From NCBI GenBank assembly GCA_003551705.1, contig PUNJ01000039.1, positions 1-45,616 on the forward strand: 45,616 nt of DNA, in the 5' to 3' direction. The stretch is from Chloroflexota bacterium. GTDB lineage: Bacteria; Chloroflexota; Dehalococcoidia; UBA2247; RBG-13-53-26. Both the position numbers and the translations under genes were made by a program. The notes below the pieces were generated by a model. The model searched no databases. It worked only from the letters and a program-made list of their open reading frames with translations, and was not told the DNA's origin. Shown in pieces: positions 23,775-32,025 of the stretch; within the stretch, counting starts at the first letter, position 1; the number at the start of each line of letters is the position of its first letter.

Positions 23775-24530
23775 ATGGCCAGCAGGTTTCAAGTTAAAGA
23801 GGAGTTCAAACTCAACTACGAAGTTCCCTATTTGTCGGGCAAGGGTGAGTTGATTGGCTGCACTATTGTTCCCGTCATGGAGGAGCACCATGGCGTAAGC
23901 ATCAGTTACGCTATGACAAGTCCTAGTCCGTCTGCCATGGAAAACTCGTTCCCTGCTGAGGGAGTTAGTTCTCTGGCGGCGACGGCCAGGTTTATTCTCG
24001 ATGAACTGGAAGTCAAACCGCACAGGACGATATTGCAACTCTGGGAGCATACTCCGCATAACAGGCTTTTCTCCGTAGAAGGGAGGGCGCCGGTCAGTGC
24101 AGAACGCGATGCCGTTCTGTTGATTCTTACAAAGACTCCTTTCATATACCGGTACGACTATGACCTGGTTTTGTGGCATCAGGCCATGCATGCCAGGGAC
24201 AGATGGGAACGCCGGTTCCTCTCGTCTCATCCGCTGGTCGAAATAGGAGAATGGTTTGATGCTCTGTGGCACCTGTCCATCGATGGACGGCTCGAGGCCA
24301 TGGGTAAGCCTCATTATTCCCGCTTGGAGCGACTAGAGGAGGTCCGGGCAGTATTGCGCGACACCCGGCCCGCTGGCGATCATTTGGCAGAAGCCACTCA
24401 ATTGTGTGATGATTTGTGGGGCAAAGAGACCACTCACAGCCGGTTGATCGAAATTGGCCTCGAGTTGTCTTTGGCTGGTGTTGCTGTCGGGGAGGCCGGT
24501 GGAAGTTCCCAGGGCCTGAAAAAGACATAG
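23775..24530 (+). CDS. Hypothetical protein, possible degenerate zincin
   Basis: No family is certain for this 251-residue soluble protein. The most telling part is VLWHQAMHARDRWERRF (about 132-148), in which H135-Q-A-M-H139 looks like a zinc-protease HExxH with Gln in place of the catalytic Glu. It is followed about 30 residues later by ALWHLSIDGRLEAMGKP (163-179), where H166 or D170 could be a third ligand. If right, this would be an inactive or altered metallopeptidase; this is inference. The N-terminal 100 residues include a run of Ser/Pro. The gene has no Shine-Dalgarno and a TATAAT box seven bases upstream, suggesting leaderless translation. It is divergent from tilS. Confidence 0.7.
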   Translation: MASRFQVKEEFKLNYEVPYLSGKGELIGCTIVPVMEEHHGVSISYAMTSPSPSAMENSFPAEGVSSLAATARFILDELEVKPHRTILQLWEHTPHNRLFSVEGRAPVSAERDAVLLILTKTPFIYRYDYDLVLWHQAMHARDRWERRFLSSHPLVEIGEWFDALWHLSIDGRLEAMGKPHYSRLERLEEVRAVLRDTRPAGDHLAEATQLCDDLWGKETTHSRLIEIGLELSLAGVAVGEAGGSSQGLKKT

Positions 24531-24562
24531 TGACATCCTTGATATTATCGCTTGTTATCTAA

Positions 24563-24599
24563 TTAACCATTTTCAGGCAGCAATAGTTAAGATGGTTAA
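24563..24599. repeat. Inverted repeat TTAACCAT/ATGGTTAA
   Basis: Two perfect 8-base arms lie 21 bases apart in the gap between the 251-residue gene and the small zinc-ribbon gene, just upstream of the latter's promoter. It is AT-rich and has no T-run on the plus strand, so it looks more like an operator than a terminator. Confidence 0.4.
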
Positions 24600-24617
24600 G
24601 AAAAAGCTTGAGCGTTG

Positions 24618-24647
24618 TTGCCAACCAAGCGTGAGATACGATATACT
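24618..24647 (+). promoter_or_regulatory. Promoter of the 70-residue Cys protein
   Basis: TTGCCA (24618-24623) and TATACT (24642-24647) are 18 bases apart, each matching consensus at five of six positions. The GTG at 24681 follows with a leader of about 27 bases that contains GGGAGGT. Confidence 0.6.
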
Positions 24648-24680
24648 GTCTTAACACGAAATACGTTGGGAGGTGGCTTT

Positions 24681-24893
24681 GTGGAGTACGTCTCTTTCCC
24701 CAAGTGTCAGAAGTGCAATACTGGTGACCTTGTGCCGTTGTCCGACTTCGGTAGTCAGGGAGCGGCCATACATTATAAGGCCTGGGTGTGCACCAACCCT
24801 ATTTGCGGCTTCAATCTTAAGATACGAAACGGCGATGTATATATAAATGAGCCTGTGATAAACGGCTCAATGCACGCAGGCCGGGCACGATAA
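24681..24893 (+). CDS. Small zinc-ribbon-like protein (70 aa)
   Basis: The GTG start is chosen because GGGAGGTGGCTTT precedes it; an in-frame ATG 66 bases upstream overlaps the promoter. The product has two pairs of Cys, CQKC (about 9-12) and CTNPIC (about 37-42), with a beta-rich spacing that fits a small zinc ribbon. It continues with FNLKIRNGDVYINEP, a beta hairpin. No membrane segment is seen. Downstream, comF starts 25 bases after the stop. It probably binds zinc; no role is known. Confidence 0.75.
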   Translation: MEYVSFPKCQKCNTGDLVPLSDFGSQGAAIHYKAWVCTNPICGFNLKIRNGDVYINEPVINGSMHAGRAR

Positions 24894-24918
24894 CCCCTGG
24901 TGGATTGAGGATGTAAGT

Positions 24919-25620
24919 TTGGGAGCCCAGCTAGGCCAAATCAGGAGCCGGGTTCTTGATTTTCTATTTCCCGCCCGTTGCATTGGTTGTGGTAGAGAGG
25001 GTACATTCCTGTGCATCTCTTGCCGTCGTAATCTGCCCCGGCTTCTACCGCCGCTGTGTCCCAAATGTGGGAGAGGGCTGATACTGGAAGAGCGGTGTCC
25101 CGTTTGTCTCAAATGGAAGCTCGAGATAGACGGCATTCGTTCGCCGTTTCTCTTCAAGGGGATATTGCGCCAGGCGATACACGATTACAAGTACCGCAAT
25201 TTTCGGGCCCTGGCTGTTCCCCTGGCCAGCCTGCTCCATGAGAGTATACAAGCCAGGCCACTGTCTGCTGATATTCTGGTGCCCGTGCCTCTTCATTCGG
25301 GACGGCTGCGCGAAAGGGGCTATAATCAATCAAGCCTGTTATGCCTGGAACTTGGCAAGCTTGCCGGACTGCCTGTCGTGGGCGATTCCTTGAGAAAACT
25401 GCAGGATACTCCGGCCCAAGTCAAGGCACATAGTGCTGAACAGCGTCGGGGGAACATGAAAGGGGCCTTTACTTGTACCGGAGACCGGCTGAGAGGGGCA
25501 CGAGTGGTAGTGGTCGACGATGTATGCACAACAGGAGCAACCCTGGATGCGTGTGCCGCGGCTCTCAAGGAAGCCGGCGCTGCCTCCGTTTGGGGGCTAT
25601 CTTTAGCTAGAGAAGAGTGA
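24919..25620 (+). CDS. ComF family phosphoribosyltransferase-like protein
   Basis: ComF proteins assist DNA uptake or repair in competent bacteria and resemble amidophosphoribosyltransferases. The 233-residue product has an N-terminal zinc site with CIGCGREGTFLCISC (about 15-29) and CPKC...CPVC, then the PRTase domain with the phosphoribosyl-pyrophosphate loop VVVVDDVCTTGATLDAC (about 194-210) and the usual VPVPLHSGRLRERGYNQS (about 118-135). The start is TTG, with GAGGATGT upstream. It overlaps the glyA start by four bases (GTGA). The role in competence is an inference from the family. Confidence 0.88.
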   Translation: MGAQLGQIRSRVLDFLFPARCIGCGREGTFLCISCRRNLPRLLPPLCPKCGRGLILEERCPVCLKWKLEIDGIRSPFLFKGILRQAIHDYKYRNFRALAVPLASLLHESIQARPLSADILVPVPLHSGRLRERGYNQSSLLCLELGKLAGLPVVGDSLRKLQDTPAQVKAHSAEQRRGNMKGAFTCTGDRLRGARVVVVDDVCTTGATLDACAAALKEAGAASVWGLSLAREE

Positions 25621-26852
25621 GACAAGTGTTAGAAGCAAGTGATCGTGAGATAGCCGAACTGGTGCGACGTGAAAAGGAACGCCAGGCCAGGAAACTGGTG
25701 CTTATAGCTTCTGAGAACTATGCCGGGCCGGCGGTGCTGGAGGCCCAAGGCTCCATTCTGACCAATAAGTACGCAGAGGGATATCCGGGCCGGCGTTATT
25801 ATGGCAGTTGCCAGGAAGTCGATAGCGTGGAAAGGCTTGCCATTGAGAGGGCCAGGGACCTGTTTGGAGCAGAGCACGCCAATGTTCAGGTGCACAGCGG
25901 CACCCAGGCCAATCTTGCTGCTTATCTGGCGCTGGTCGAATATGGCGACACTATCATGAGCATGAGCCTGTCACACGGAGGCCACCTGAGCCACGGAAGC
26001 CCCAAGAGTTTCTCGGGAAAGTGGTACCGCTTTGTACACTACGAAGTAGACAGGGAGACCGAATTGCTGGACTACGAGTCGATCGCAAGACTCGCCAGGG
26101 AGTTCCGGCCAAAGTTGATCGTGGCCGGCACCAGTTCCTATCCGCGGTTCATCGACTTTGAGAAGTTGCACGAGGTTGCCGCCGAGACCGGAGCCCTGCT
26201 CATGATTGATATGGCCCACCTGGCAGGTCTGATTGCTGGAAAGGTCCATCCTTCCCCCATACCATGGTCGGATGTGGTCACGTCCACAACGCACAAGACG
26301 TTAAGAGGCCCGCGGGGGGGATTTGCTCTCAGCAGGAAGCAATATGCGAACCGCCTGGATGCAGCCGTCTTTCCCGGTGTCCAGGGTGGACCCCTGATGC
26401 ACGTAATAGCTGCGAAGGCGGTAGCTTTTGGTGAGGCCCAGCAGCCGGAGTTTGCCGCATATGCCAGAAAGGTAGTGGACAATGCCAAGACCCTGGCTGG
26501 TGAATTGATGGAGTTGGGCTTTCGCATAGTAACGGGGGGAACTGATACTCATCTTCTTCTCATAGACCTGCGTTCAACGGGTATGACAGGAAAGCAAGCG
26601 GAGAACCTGCTCGATTGCGTGAACATTTCCACAAACCGGAATGGGATACCGTTTGATCCGAAACCACCGGCTCTCACTAGTGGATTGCGGCTGGGCACGC
26701 CGGCGGTAACAAGCAGAGGAATGGGTCCTGACGAGATGAGGCAGATCGCACGGATGATACACAAGGTCCTTAGCCAGCCGGGCGACGAAAAGGTCAAGGG
26801 AGAGGTGTCCGATGCTGTAGCTGCCCTGGCTTGCCAGTTTCCGATCGGCTAA
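25617..26852 (+). CDS. glyA: Serine hydroxymethyltransferase
   Basis: GlyA interconverts serine and glycine with tetrahydrofolate and provides one-carbon units. In this 411-residue protein the PLP lysine is Lys227 in TSTTHKTLRGPRGG, and LIASENYAG (29-37), GYPGRRYYG (55-63) and MIDMAHLAGLIAG (196-208) are family hallmarks. Length is normal. The GTG start overlaps the comF stop as gTGA. The following gene, rpsF, has its own promoter. No alteration was seen. Confidence 0.96.
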   Translation: MRQVLEASDREIAELVRREKERQARKLVLIASENYAGPAVLEAQGSILTNKYAEGYPGRRYYGSCQEVDSVERLAIERARDLFGAEHANVQVHSGTQANLAAYLALVEYGDTIMSMSLSHGGHLSHGSPKSFSGKWYRFVHYEVDRETELLDYESIARLAREFRPKLIVAGTSSYPRFIDFEKLHEVAAETGALLMIDMAHLAGLIAGKVHPSPIPWSDVVTSTTHKTLRGPRGGFALSRKQYANRLDAAVFPGVQGGPLMHVIAAKAVAFGEAQQPEFAAYARKVVDNAKTLAGELMELGFRIVTGGTDTHLLLIDLRSTGMTGKQAENLLDCVNISTNRNGIPFDPKPPALTSGLRLGTPAVTSRGMGPDEMRQIARMIHKVLSQPGDEKVKGEVSDAVAALACQFPIG

Positions 26853-26884
26853 ATATTGTCGATTCAGTCCCTTATATGTTATAG

Positions 26885-26912
26885 TTGTCGTTATCAATTT
26901 GGTCAGTATACA
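26885..26912 (+). promoter_or_regulatory. Promoter of the rpsF-ssb-rpsR operon
   Basis: TTGTCG (26885-26890) and TATACA (26907-26912) are 16 bases apart. The predicted leader is about 33 bases to the rpsF ATG and contains GGAGG at 26931, rather far from the start, plus AAGG next to it. Confidence 0.5.
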
Positions 26913-26951
26913 CGCGGGCAAAATACCTATGGAGGTATCGAGTCGATAAGG

Positions 26952-27242
26952 ATGAAAGAATACGAACTTACAGTAGTTTTCAGCCCTGAAATCCCAGAAG
27001 AGGAAATCGGTAACGAGGTTGAGCGAGTCGGCCAGCTTGTGACACAAAGGGGTGGCGAAATTACGGGCGATATCAATCGCTGGGGTAGGAGGAAGCTGGC
27101 ATACCCCATTAGGCGATTCAGGGAAGGCAACTACATTCTCGCCCACTTCAAGATGGAGCCCGGCAAGACCAGGGACTTGGAAACAAACCTGGAAAAGAAC
27201 GAGGGGATATTGCGTCATTTGTTGGTAAGGTTGGATGACTGA
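26952..27242 (+). CDS. rpsF: 30S ribosomal protein S6
   Basis: S6 pairs with S18 on the 30S platform. The start is taken at 26952 because the family begins MKEYELTVVFSPE and the 32 upstream in-frame codons contain the promoter. The 96-residue product has the usual ferredoxin-like fold, with WGRRKLAYPIRRFREGNYIL (about 45-64) as the conserved centre. It heads the standard rpsF-ssb-rpsR block. Confidence 0.94.
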   Translation: MKEYELTVVFSPEIPEEEIGNEVERVGQLVTQRGGEITGDINRWGRRKLAYPIRRFREGNYILAHFKMEPGKTRDLETNLEKNEGILRHLLVRLDD

Positions 27243-27326
27243 GAGGCGGTCTGCGATCCCGATCATGGCTGGCGGCCATGATGTGGTTTCGGATAAGCTC
27301 CTCTCCGTCTAAGGGGGATAAAGTAG

Positions 27327-27725
27327 ATGGCGAATTTGAACAAGGTAATGATCATTGGCAACATCGGGACAGATCCGGAGATGCGCTTCACCCCTAACGG
27401 TAATCCAGTAACCACGTTCCGTATAGCTACCAGCCGGGTATATACTGGCTCCGACGGCGAGCGCAAACAGGAAACAGAGTGGTTTACTGTTGTGACATGG
27501 AATAAACTTGCGGAGAGTTGCAACCAGTTTCTGACCAAGGGCAAAAGGGCCTACGTTGAAGGCAGGCTTCGAACGCGTGCCTGGGAAGGCCAGGACGGTC
27601 AGAAGCGAAGTCGCGTGGAAATCGTGGCGGACCGGGTGCTTTTCCTGGACAGGCAGGCGGCAGCAGCTCTAGGCGAAGAAGTGAAATACGACGAGGAATT
27701 GGAGGCGGAAGACCTCCCTTTCTAG
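27327..27725 (+). CDS. ssb: Single-stranded DNA-binding protein
   Basis: SSB coats single-stranded DNA at forks and gaps and recruits RecO and PolA through its acidic tail. The 132-residue protein has the OB-fold (about 1-108) with MIIGNIGTDPEMRFTPNGNPV and WFTVVTWNKLAESC, then an unusually short linker. It ends AEDLPF, with Leu where most have Ile (DDIPF). It lies between rpsF and rpsR with an AGGGGGAT ribosome-binding site. The RecO, RecR and PolA genes are also in this window. Confidence 0.95.
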   Translation: MANLNKVMIIGNIGTDPEMRFTPNGNPVTTFRIATSRVYTGSDGERKQETEWFTVVTWNKLAESCNQFLTKGKRAYVEGRLRTRAWEGQDGQKRSRVEIVADRVLFLDRQAAAALGEEVKYDEELEAEDLPF

Positions 27726-27740
27726 ATAGGGAAAGGCGGA

Positions 27741-28037
27741 ATGGTAAATAGAGGAAGACCAAGACCGAGGCGGCCAGGAGGAGGTCGGCGATACGTTCCC
27801 AGGCGGAAAGTATGCGCTTTTTGTGCCGACAAGAAAGAGATAAACTACAAAGCTCCTGAATCCTTGCGTCGCTATGTATCTGATCGAGGCAAAATAGAAC
27901 CCCGGAGACGCACAGGTAGTTGTGCCAAACATCAGAGGGCTCTGGCTCAGGCTATCAAGAGGGCGAGGCATCTGGCCCTCCTGCCATATACCGCCGAGCA
28001 TATCCAGCAAATGGGGGGGGTTGGCCAGCGAGGTTAA
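27741..28037 (+). CDS. rpsR: 30S ribosomal protein S18
   Basis: S18 binds S6 and the 16S rRNA. The 98-residue protein begins with a basic Arg/Gly-rich extension, then KVCAFCADK (about 23-31), the S18 core [40 protein letters not shown]. The CxxC plus the Cys of GSCAKHQ indicate the zinc-binding form. The ATG has GGGAAAGGCGGA upstream and lies 15 bases after ssb. Confidence 0.95.
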   Translation: MVNRGRPRPRRPGGGRRYVPRRKVCAFCADKKEINYKAPESLRRYVSDRGKIEPRRRTGSCAKHQRALAQAIKRARHLALLPYTAEHIQQMGGVGQRG

Positions 28038-28106
28038 TGCCCCTTCTTTCCCATAGCCTGTCTTCTAACCAACTGTTCCGCGCCCGCGGAACGCTAGGAG
28101 TGAGAT

Positions 28107-29417
28107 GTGAGTAAGCGGCCAGATGAACCAAGGCGCAGGCTATCGAAATGGGATCGAGAGCGACAACGACGGCGGATCTTACAGTTTGTCATCGCTTTTG
28201 TCATCGTTGTCGCCCTGGTGCTAGTGGGTTTCGGCTACTGGGACAGCCAGGTCAAGCCATGGAACCAGGTCATAGTCAAGATCAACGATGTTGAATTCGA
28301 CATGCGTTACTTTGTCAATATGTTGTCGATCTGGCTACCCGGAACGCAACCTCATGAACAAGTCTATTATGCCCGCATGGTGGCCGAAGATATCATGCCT
28401 GTTTACGAAATAAAGCGACAGCTTGCTGCCAAGATGGGCGTCGAGGTTACCGAGGAGGAAGTACGAGCCCATCTGATAGACTTCTTCGACTATGACCCTG
28501 AAGAGCAAAGTGAAGCCGATTTCAGCAAGAAGCTCGAGGAGAATTTCGGACTCACTCTGGAAGAAGTCAAGGAACTGCTGGTCAAACCAATGGCTCTCGA
28601 GAAGAAGATGCAGCAAGTCATCAGGGAACAGGACTACGATGGCGTTTTCGAGCATGCCAAGATCGAAGCCATTCTGGTCGGCACCGAGCAGACAGCCTTG
28701 GAGTTCCGGCAGAAGTGGGAAACGTACGGTTTCGGCGCGCTGACCAATCAGACCGGGGTGGCCAGATATTATCCCAATGACGATCATGACGGATGGTTCC
28801 CTGCGGGTATTGAGACCGAGGCATTCGATGCCTACCTCTTCGGGGGCTCAGCCAACCTGAACGAGATAAGCCAGCCCATTCGCGATACCGCCAATTGGAC
28901 CAGGGGCGGCTACTGGGTTGTTCAGGTCATGGAGAGGGCTGGGGAGGACGAGAACATAACATCTCGCATCTTGGCCATTCTTGTGGACAGCGAAGTTACG
29001 GCCCAGGACTTGCACGACCGGATAGCGGCAGGCGAGGATTTTGCTGAACTGGCCGAAGAGTATTCGTTGCACACGACGTCCAAGGCCGAAGGTGGTGAAA
29101 TGGGGTGGCTTGACAAGGACGGTCTGAAGGGACAATTCGGCGAGGACAACGTAAACCATCTGCTCACTATCGATTTGGAAACGGTCACGGGGCCGCTTTA
29201 TAACGAGAACATATCAAAACAGTCAAGTTATTGGTTGATAAATGTTCTAGATCACAAAGATGACCACCTGATCGATAGCGATGCTGAAAGGATCGTGCAG
29301 AAGGTCTTCAATGACATGGTAGAGGAGGAAACGGCGGCGGCCAATATTCAGGTCTTCCTCGAGGGCGCACTAGGCGAAGAAAGAATAGCTTGGGCTTTGA
29401 GAAAAGCCAATTTGTAG
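28107..29417 (+). CDS. Membrane-anchored parvulin-type peptidyl-prolyl isomerase (SurA/PrsA-like)
   Basis: This 436-residue protein probably helps fold exported proteins. A basic cytoplasmic start (1-24) leads to one membrane helix (about 25-44), so the rest is outside the membrane. Residues 50-185 form a SurA_N-like helical chaperone region (NDVEFDMRYFVNML and so on). The parvulin domain is near 280-385: SRILAILVDSEVTAQDLHDRIAAGEDFAELAEEYS followed by GGEMGWLDKDGL. The start is GTG with TAGGAGTGAGAT upstream. It has no lipobox, unlike PrsA. The homoserine dehydrogenase gene begins 11 bases after the stop. Confidence 0.9.
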   Translation: MSKRPDEPRRRLSKWDRERQRRRILQFVIAFVIVVALVLVGFGYWDSQVKPWNQVIVKINDVEFDMRYFVNMLSIWLPGTQPHEQVYYARMVAEDIMPVYEIKRQLAAKMGVEVTEEEVRAHLIDFFDYDPEEQSEADFSKKLEENFGLTLEEVKELLVKPMALEKKMQQVIREQDYDGVFEHAKIEAILVGTEQTALEFRQKWETYGFGALTNQTGVARYYPNDDHDGWFPAGIETEAFDAYLFGGSANLNEISQPIRDTANWTRGGYWVVQVMERAGEDENITSRILAILVDSEVTAQDLHDRIAAGEDFAELAEEYSLHTTSKAEGGEMGWLDKDGLKGQFGEDNVNHLLTIDLETVTGPLYNENISKQSSYWLINVLDHKDDHLIDSDAERIVQKVFNDMVEEETAAANIQVFLEGALGEERIAWALRKANL

Positions 29418-29428
29418 AGGTTTCTTAT

Positions 29429-30733
29429 TTGGGCATTGATAATAGAATAGGCATTGGCCTAATGGGGTTGGGTGTGGTTGGCAGTGGGGTGGCCAAGGCC
29501 TTGCTGGAAAAAGCAGGGCAGCTCACGAAACAGGCGGGCGGCACCTTGGTCCTGGAAAAGGTCCTGGTTGCCGATATCGACAAGCACAGGCCGGTGCAGA
29601 TGGCTCCGGGGCTGCTCACACAAGATCCTCGCCGGATACTGGACAGCCCCAATATCGGCATAGTAGTCGAACTCATTGGAGGCGAGGACCCGGCTGCCGC
29701 ATATATCGAGTCGGCCCTCAAGAACGGGAAACACGTCGTAACCGCCAACAAGGACGTCATGGCCAAGTTCGGTCCTGAACTCCTGCAACTGGCCGATCAA
29801 AACGGCGTCGAAATCCTCTATGAAGCCAGCGTTGGCGGTGGAATTCCCCTGCTTCTGCCTTTGAAACAGAGTCTGGCAGCCAACGATATATCATCCATAC
29901 GAGCCATAATCAATGGGACTACCAACTACATCCTGACAAAGATGTCCCAGGATGGTCTGAGCTTTCACATCGCACTGCGAGAAGCCCAGGAAGAAGGCTA
30001 TGCAGAGGCGGACCCGGCTAAGGATGTTGAGGGGCTCGACGCTGCTTATAAGCTGGCTATCCTTGCAACCTCGGCCTTTCAGAGCACGGTGCGACCCTCC
30101 GATATCTATTGTCAGGGTATTACCAGGCTTGGCGAGGCAGACTTCCTTCATGCCAGGGAACTGGGTTACGAAATCAAGCTGCTGGCTATAGCCAAGAAAA
30201 CGGAAGGGGCTATCGAGGCCAGGGTGCATCCGGTTCTTATTCCAGCTGATTATCTTCTGGCTAAGGTCACAGGCGTGTTCAATGCCATACAGATCGAAGG
30301 TGATCTGGTGGGCCAGGTGCTCTTCTATGGTAAAGGAGCGGGTTCGCTGCCTACGGCCAGCGCCGTAGTGGCTGACATCATCGCGGTTGCCAGGAGCATC
30401 CGCGGTCCAAGACCAGAGCCGATGCCGGCGGGAACTGTGGTGCAGGATATGGTTCCCGTCAAGCCCATCTTTGATTTGGTGAGCCCTTATTATTTGCGTA
30501 TGAACATTGCCGACCAACCTGGTGTTCTGGCCCAAATAGCGCATGTACTGGGAGACCGCTCGATAAGCATAGCCTCCGTGATTCAGAAGCGAGCGGACCC
30601 CGTAACCCATTCAGCCGAGATCGTGATTATGACTCACCCAGCACGAGAGCAGTTTATGGATGATGCCCTGGCAGAAATGGCCAAGCTGTCCGTGGTCAGA
30701 GAGATCTGCAATTTCATACGAGTTGAAGGGTAG
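29429..30733 (+). CDS. hom: Homoserine dehydrogenase
   Basis: Homoserine dehydrogenase reduces aspartate semialdehyde to homoserine, for threonine and methionine synthesis. The start is placed at a TTG at 29429, with GAGG nine bases upstream; an earlier TTG would overlap the parvulin gene. The 434-residue product has the dinucleotide loop GLMGLGVVGSG (10-20), VVTANKDVMAKFGPEL (about 104-119), the substrate region NGTTNYIL and EADPAKDVEGLDAAYK, and a C-terminal ACT domain (about 352-428) likely for threonine feedback. thrC lies two genes downstream; no homoserine kinase is between them. Confidence 0.94.
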   Translation: MGIDNRIGIGLMGLGVVGSGVAKALLEKAGQLTKQAGGTLVLEKVLVADIDKHRPVQMAPGLLTQDPRRILDSPNIGIVVELIGGEDPAAAYIESALKNGKHVVTANKDVMAKFGPELLQLADQNGVEILYEASVGGGIPLLLPLKQSLAANDISSIRAIINGTTNYILTKMSQDGLSFHIALREAQEEGYAEADPAKDVEGLDAAYKLAILATSAFQSTVRPSDIYCQGITRLGEADFLHARELGYEIKLLAIAKKTEGAIEARVHPVLIPADYLLAKVTGVFNAIQIEGDLVGQVLFYGKGAGSLPTASAVVADIIAVARSIRGPRPEPMPAGTVVQDMVPVKPIFDLVSPYYLRMNIADQPGVLAQIAHVLGDRSISIASVIQKRADPVTHSAEIVIMTHPAREQFMDDALAEMAKLSVVREICNFIRVEG

Positions 30734-30744
30734 GTGATTTCCAG

Positions 30745-30951
30745 ATGAAATCTTGGGCTGCTGGACTGATAGTAACCGGAGAGCTTGTCTGCGATTCCTG
30801 TGGCAGGCTGATGAGACATCCGGAAAGATACGGACTGGTCAGCGAAGACAACGAACCTCCGAAGAGGCTTTGTGCCGATTGTTCCCGGGCTGCAGGATAT
30901 CTCAAGGCCAGAAGGGACGATAAAGGGCATGATATCGAGAGTTATTTATAG
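30745..30951 (+). CDS. Small two-knuckle zinc-binding protein (68 aa)
   Basis: The 68-residue product has CDSCG (about 16-20) and CADC (about 43-46), spaced as a zinc ribbon or treble-clef site, between hydrophobic and basic ends. Its position between hom and thrC, with short gaps (11 and 12 bases), implies co-transcription with threonine biosynthesis, but a link is not otherwise shown. The ATG has GGTGATTTCCAG upstream. I do not recognise a named family. Confidence 0.75.
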   Translation: MKSWAAGLIVTGELVCDSCGRLMRHPERYGLVSEDNEPPKRLCADCSRAAGYLKARRDDKGHDIESYL

Positions 30952-30963
30952 GGGCATGGGGCT

Positions 30964-32013
30964 GTGGGCATAGGCATTCTCCGCAGATATGCTTCGTATC
31001 TGCCGATCACGAGCCACACTCCGGCCCTCAGCTTGGGAGAGGGTGAGACTCCACTGGTCAAGTCTGACAGACTGGCTGCCCTTGTGGGCTGCGAGGAGTT
31101 ACACTTCAAAGTTGAAGGCTGCAATCCCACCGGGTCTTTCAAAGACCGCGGTATGGTGGTGACCGTAGCCAAGGCTTCGGAGGGCAAGTCGGCGGCCATA
31201 ATCTGTGCGTCCACAGGTAATACCAGTGCCTCTGCTGCAGCATATGGTGCTCTCACCGGACTTAACACCATAATTATCGTTCCCAAAGGCAACATTGCTC
31301 TGGGCAAGCTGGCACAAGCAATCGCATACGGAGCGAAAATACTTGCTATTGACGGGAATTTCGACCAGGCCCTGGAGATTGTTCGTGCCCTTGTAAACAA
31401 GCATCCCATAACCGTGGTCAATTCCATTAATCCCTACCGCATAGAGGGCCAGAAGACCGCCGCCTTCGAAATTGTGGATGTTCTGGGAGATGCTCCTGAT
31501 TACCTGTTCATCCCCGTGGGCAATGCGGGCAACATCACCGCCTACTGGAAGGGCTTCGTAGAATACCAAAATATTGGCTTGTCAAGCAAAAGGCCGAAGA
31601 TGATGGGGTTTGAGGCTGCTGGTGCTGCACCAATCGTGGCGGGCCGCAAAATCGACAAACCCGAGACCATTGCCTCAGCTATCCGCATTGGTAATCCTGC
31701 CAGTTGGAAAGGTGCAGAAAGTGCACGTGACCAGTCCGGCGGGACCATCGATGTTGTCACGGATGATGAAATACTCGCAGCCTATAGGCTCATGGCCAGC
31801 AAAGCCGGAATATTCGGCGAACCTGCCTCAGCGGCCTCTCTGGCTGGCCTGGTTAAGTGGTCCCGGTCTCATGACCTCAGCGGGCAAAGAGTCGTATGTA
31901 TTGTCACCGGCACGGGGCTTAAGGACCCCGATACGGCCATGGCCGGGGCCTCGTCCATTAGTGAACTTCCGCCCGAGCTTGCCCGGGTCGAGAAATCGCT
32001 GGGCCTGGTGTAA
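30964..32013 (+). CDS. thrC: Threonine synthase
   Basis: ThrC turns O-phosphohomoserine into threonine with PLP. The 349-residue protein is of the shorter type found in many non-proteobacteria. The PLP lysine is Lys60 in [10 protein letters not shown], the phosphate-binding turn is [13 protein letters not shown] (about 181-193), and [14 protein letters not shown] is the conserved substrate loop. The start is GTG behind AGGGGCATGGGGCT. The phosphorylating enzyme, ThrB, is missing from this cluster and must be encoded elsewhere or replaced. Confidence 0.94.
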   Translation: MGIGILRRYASYLPITSHTPALSLGEGETPLVKSDRLAALVGCEELHFKVEGCNPTGSFKDRGMVVTVAKASEGKSAAIICASTGNTSASAAAYGALTGLNTIIIVPKGNIALGKLAQAIAYGAKILAIDGNFDQALEIVRALVNKHPITVVNSINPYRIEGQKTAAFEIVDVLGDAPDYLFIPVGNAGNITAYWKGFVEYQNIGLSSKRPKMMGFEAAGAAPIVAGRKIDKPETIASAIRIGNPASWKGAESARDQSGGTIDVVTDDEILAAYRLMASKAGIFGEPASAASLAGLVKWSRSHDLSGQRVVCIVTGTGLKDPDTAMAGASSISELPPELARVEKSLGLV

Positions 32014-32025
32014 AGAAGGGCCGGT

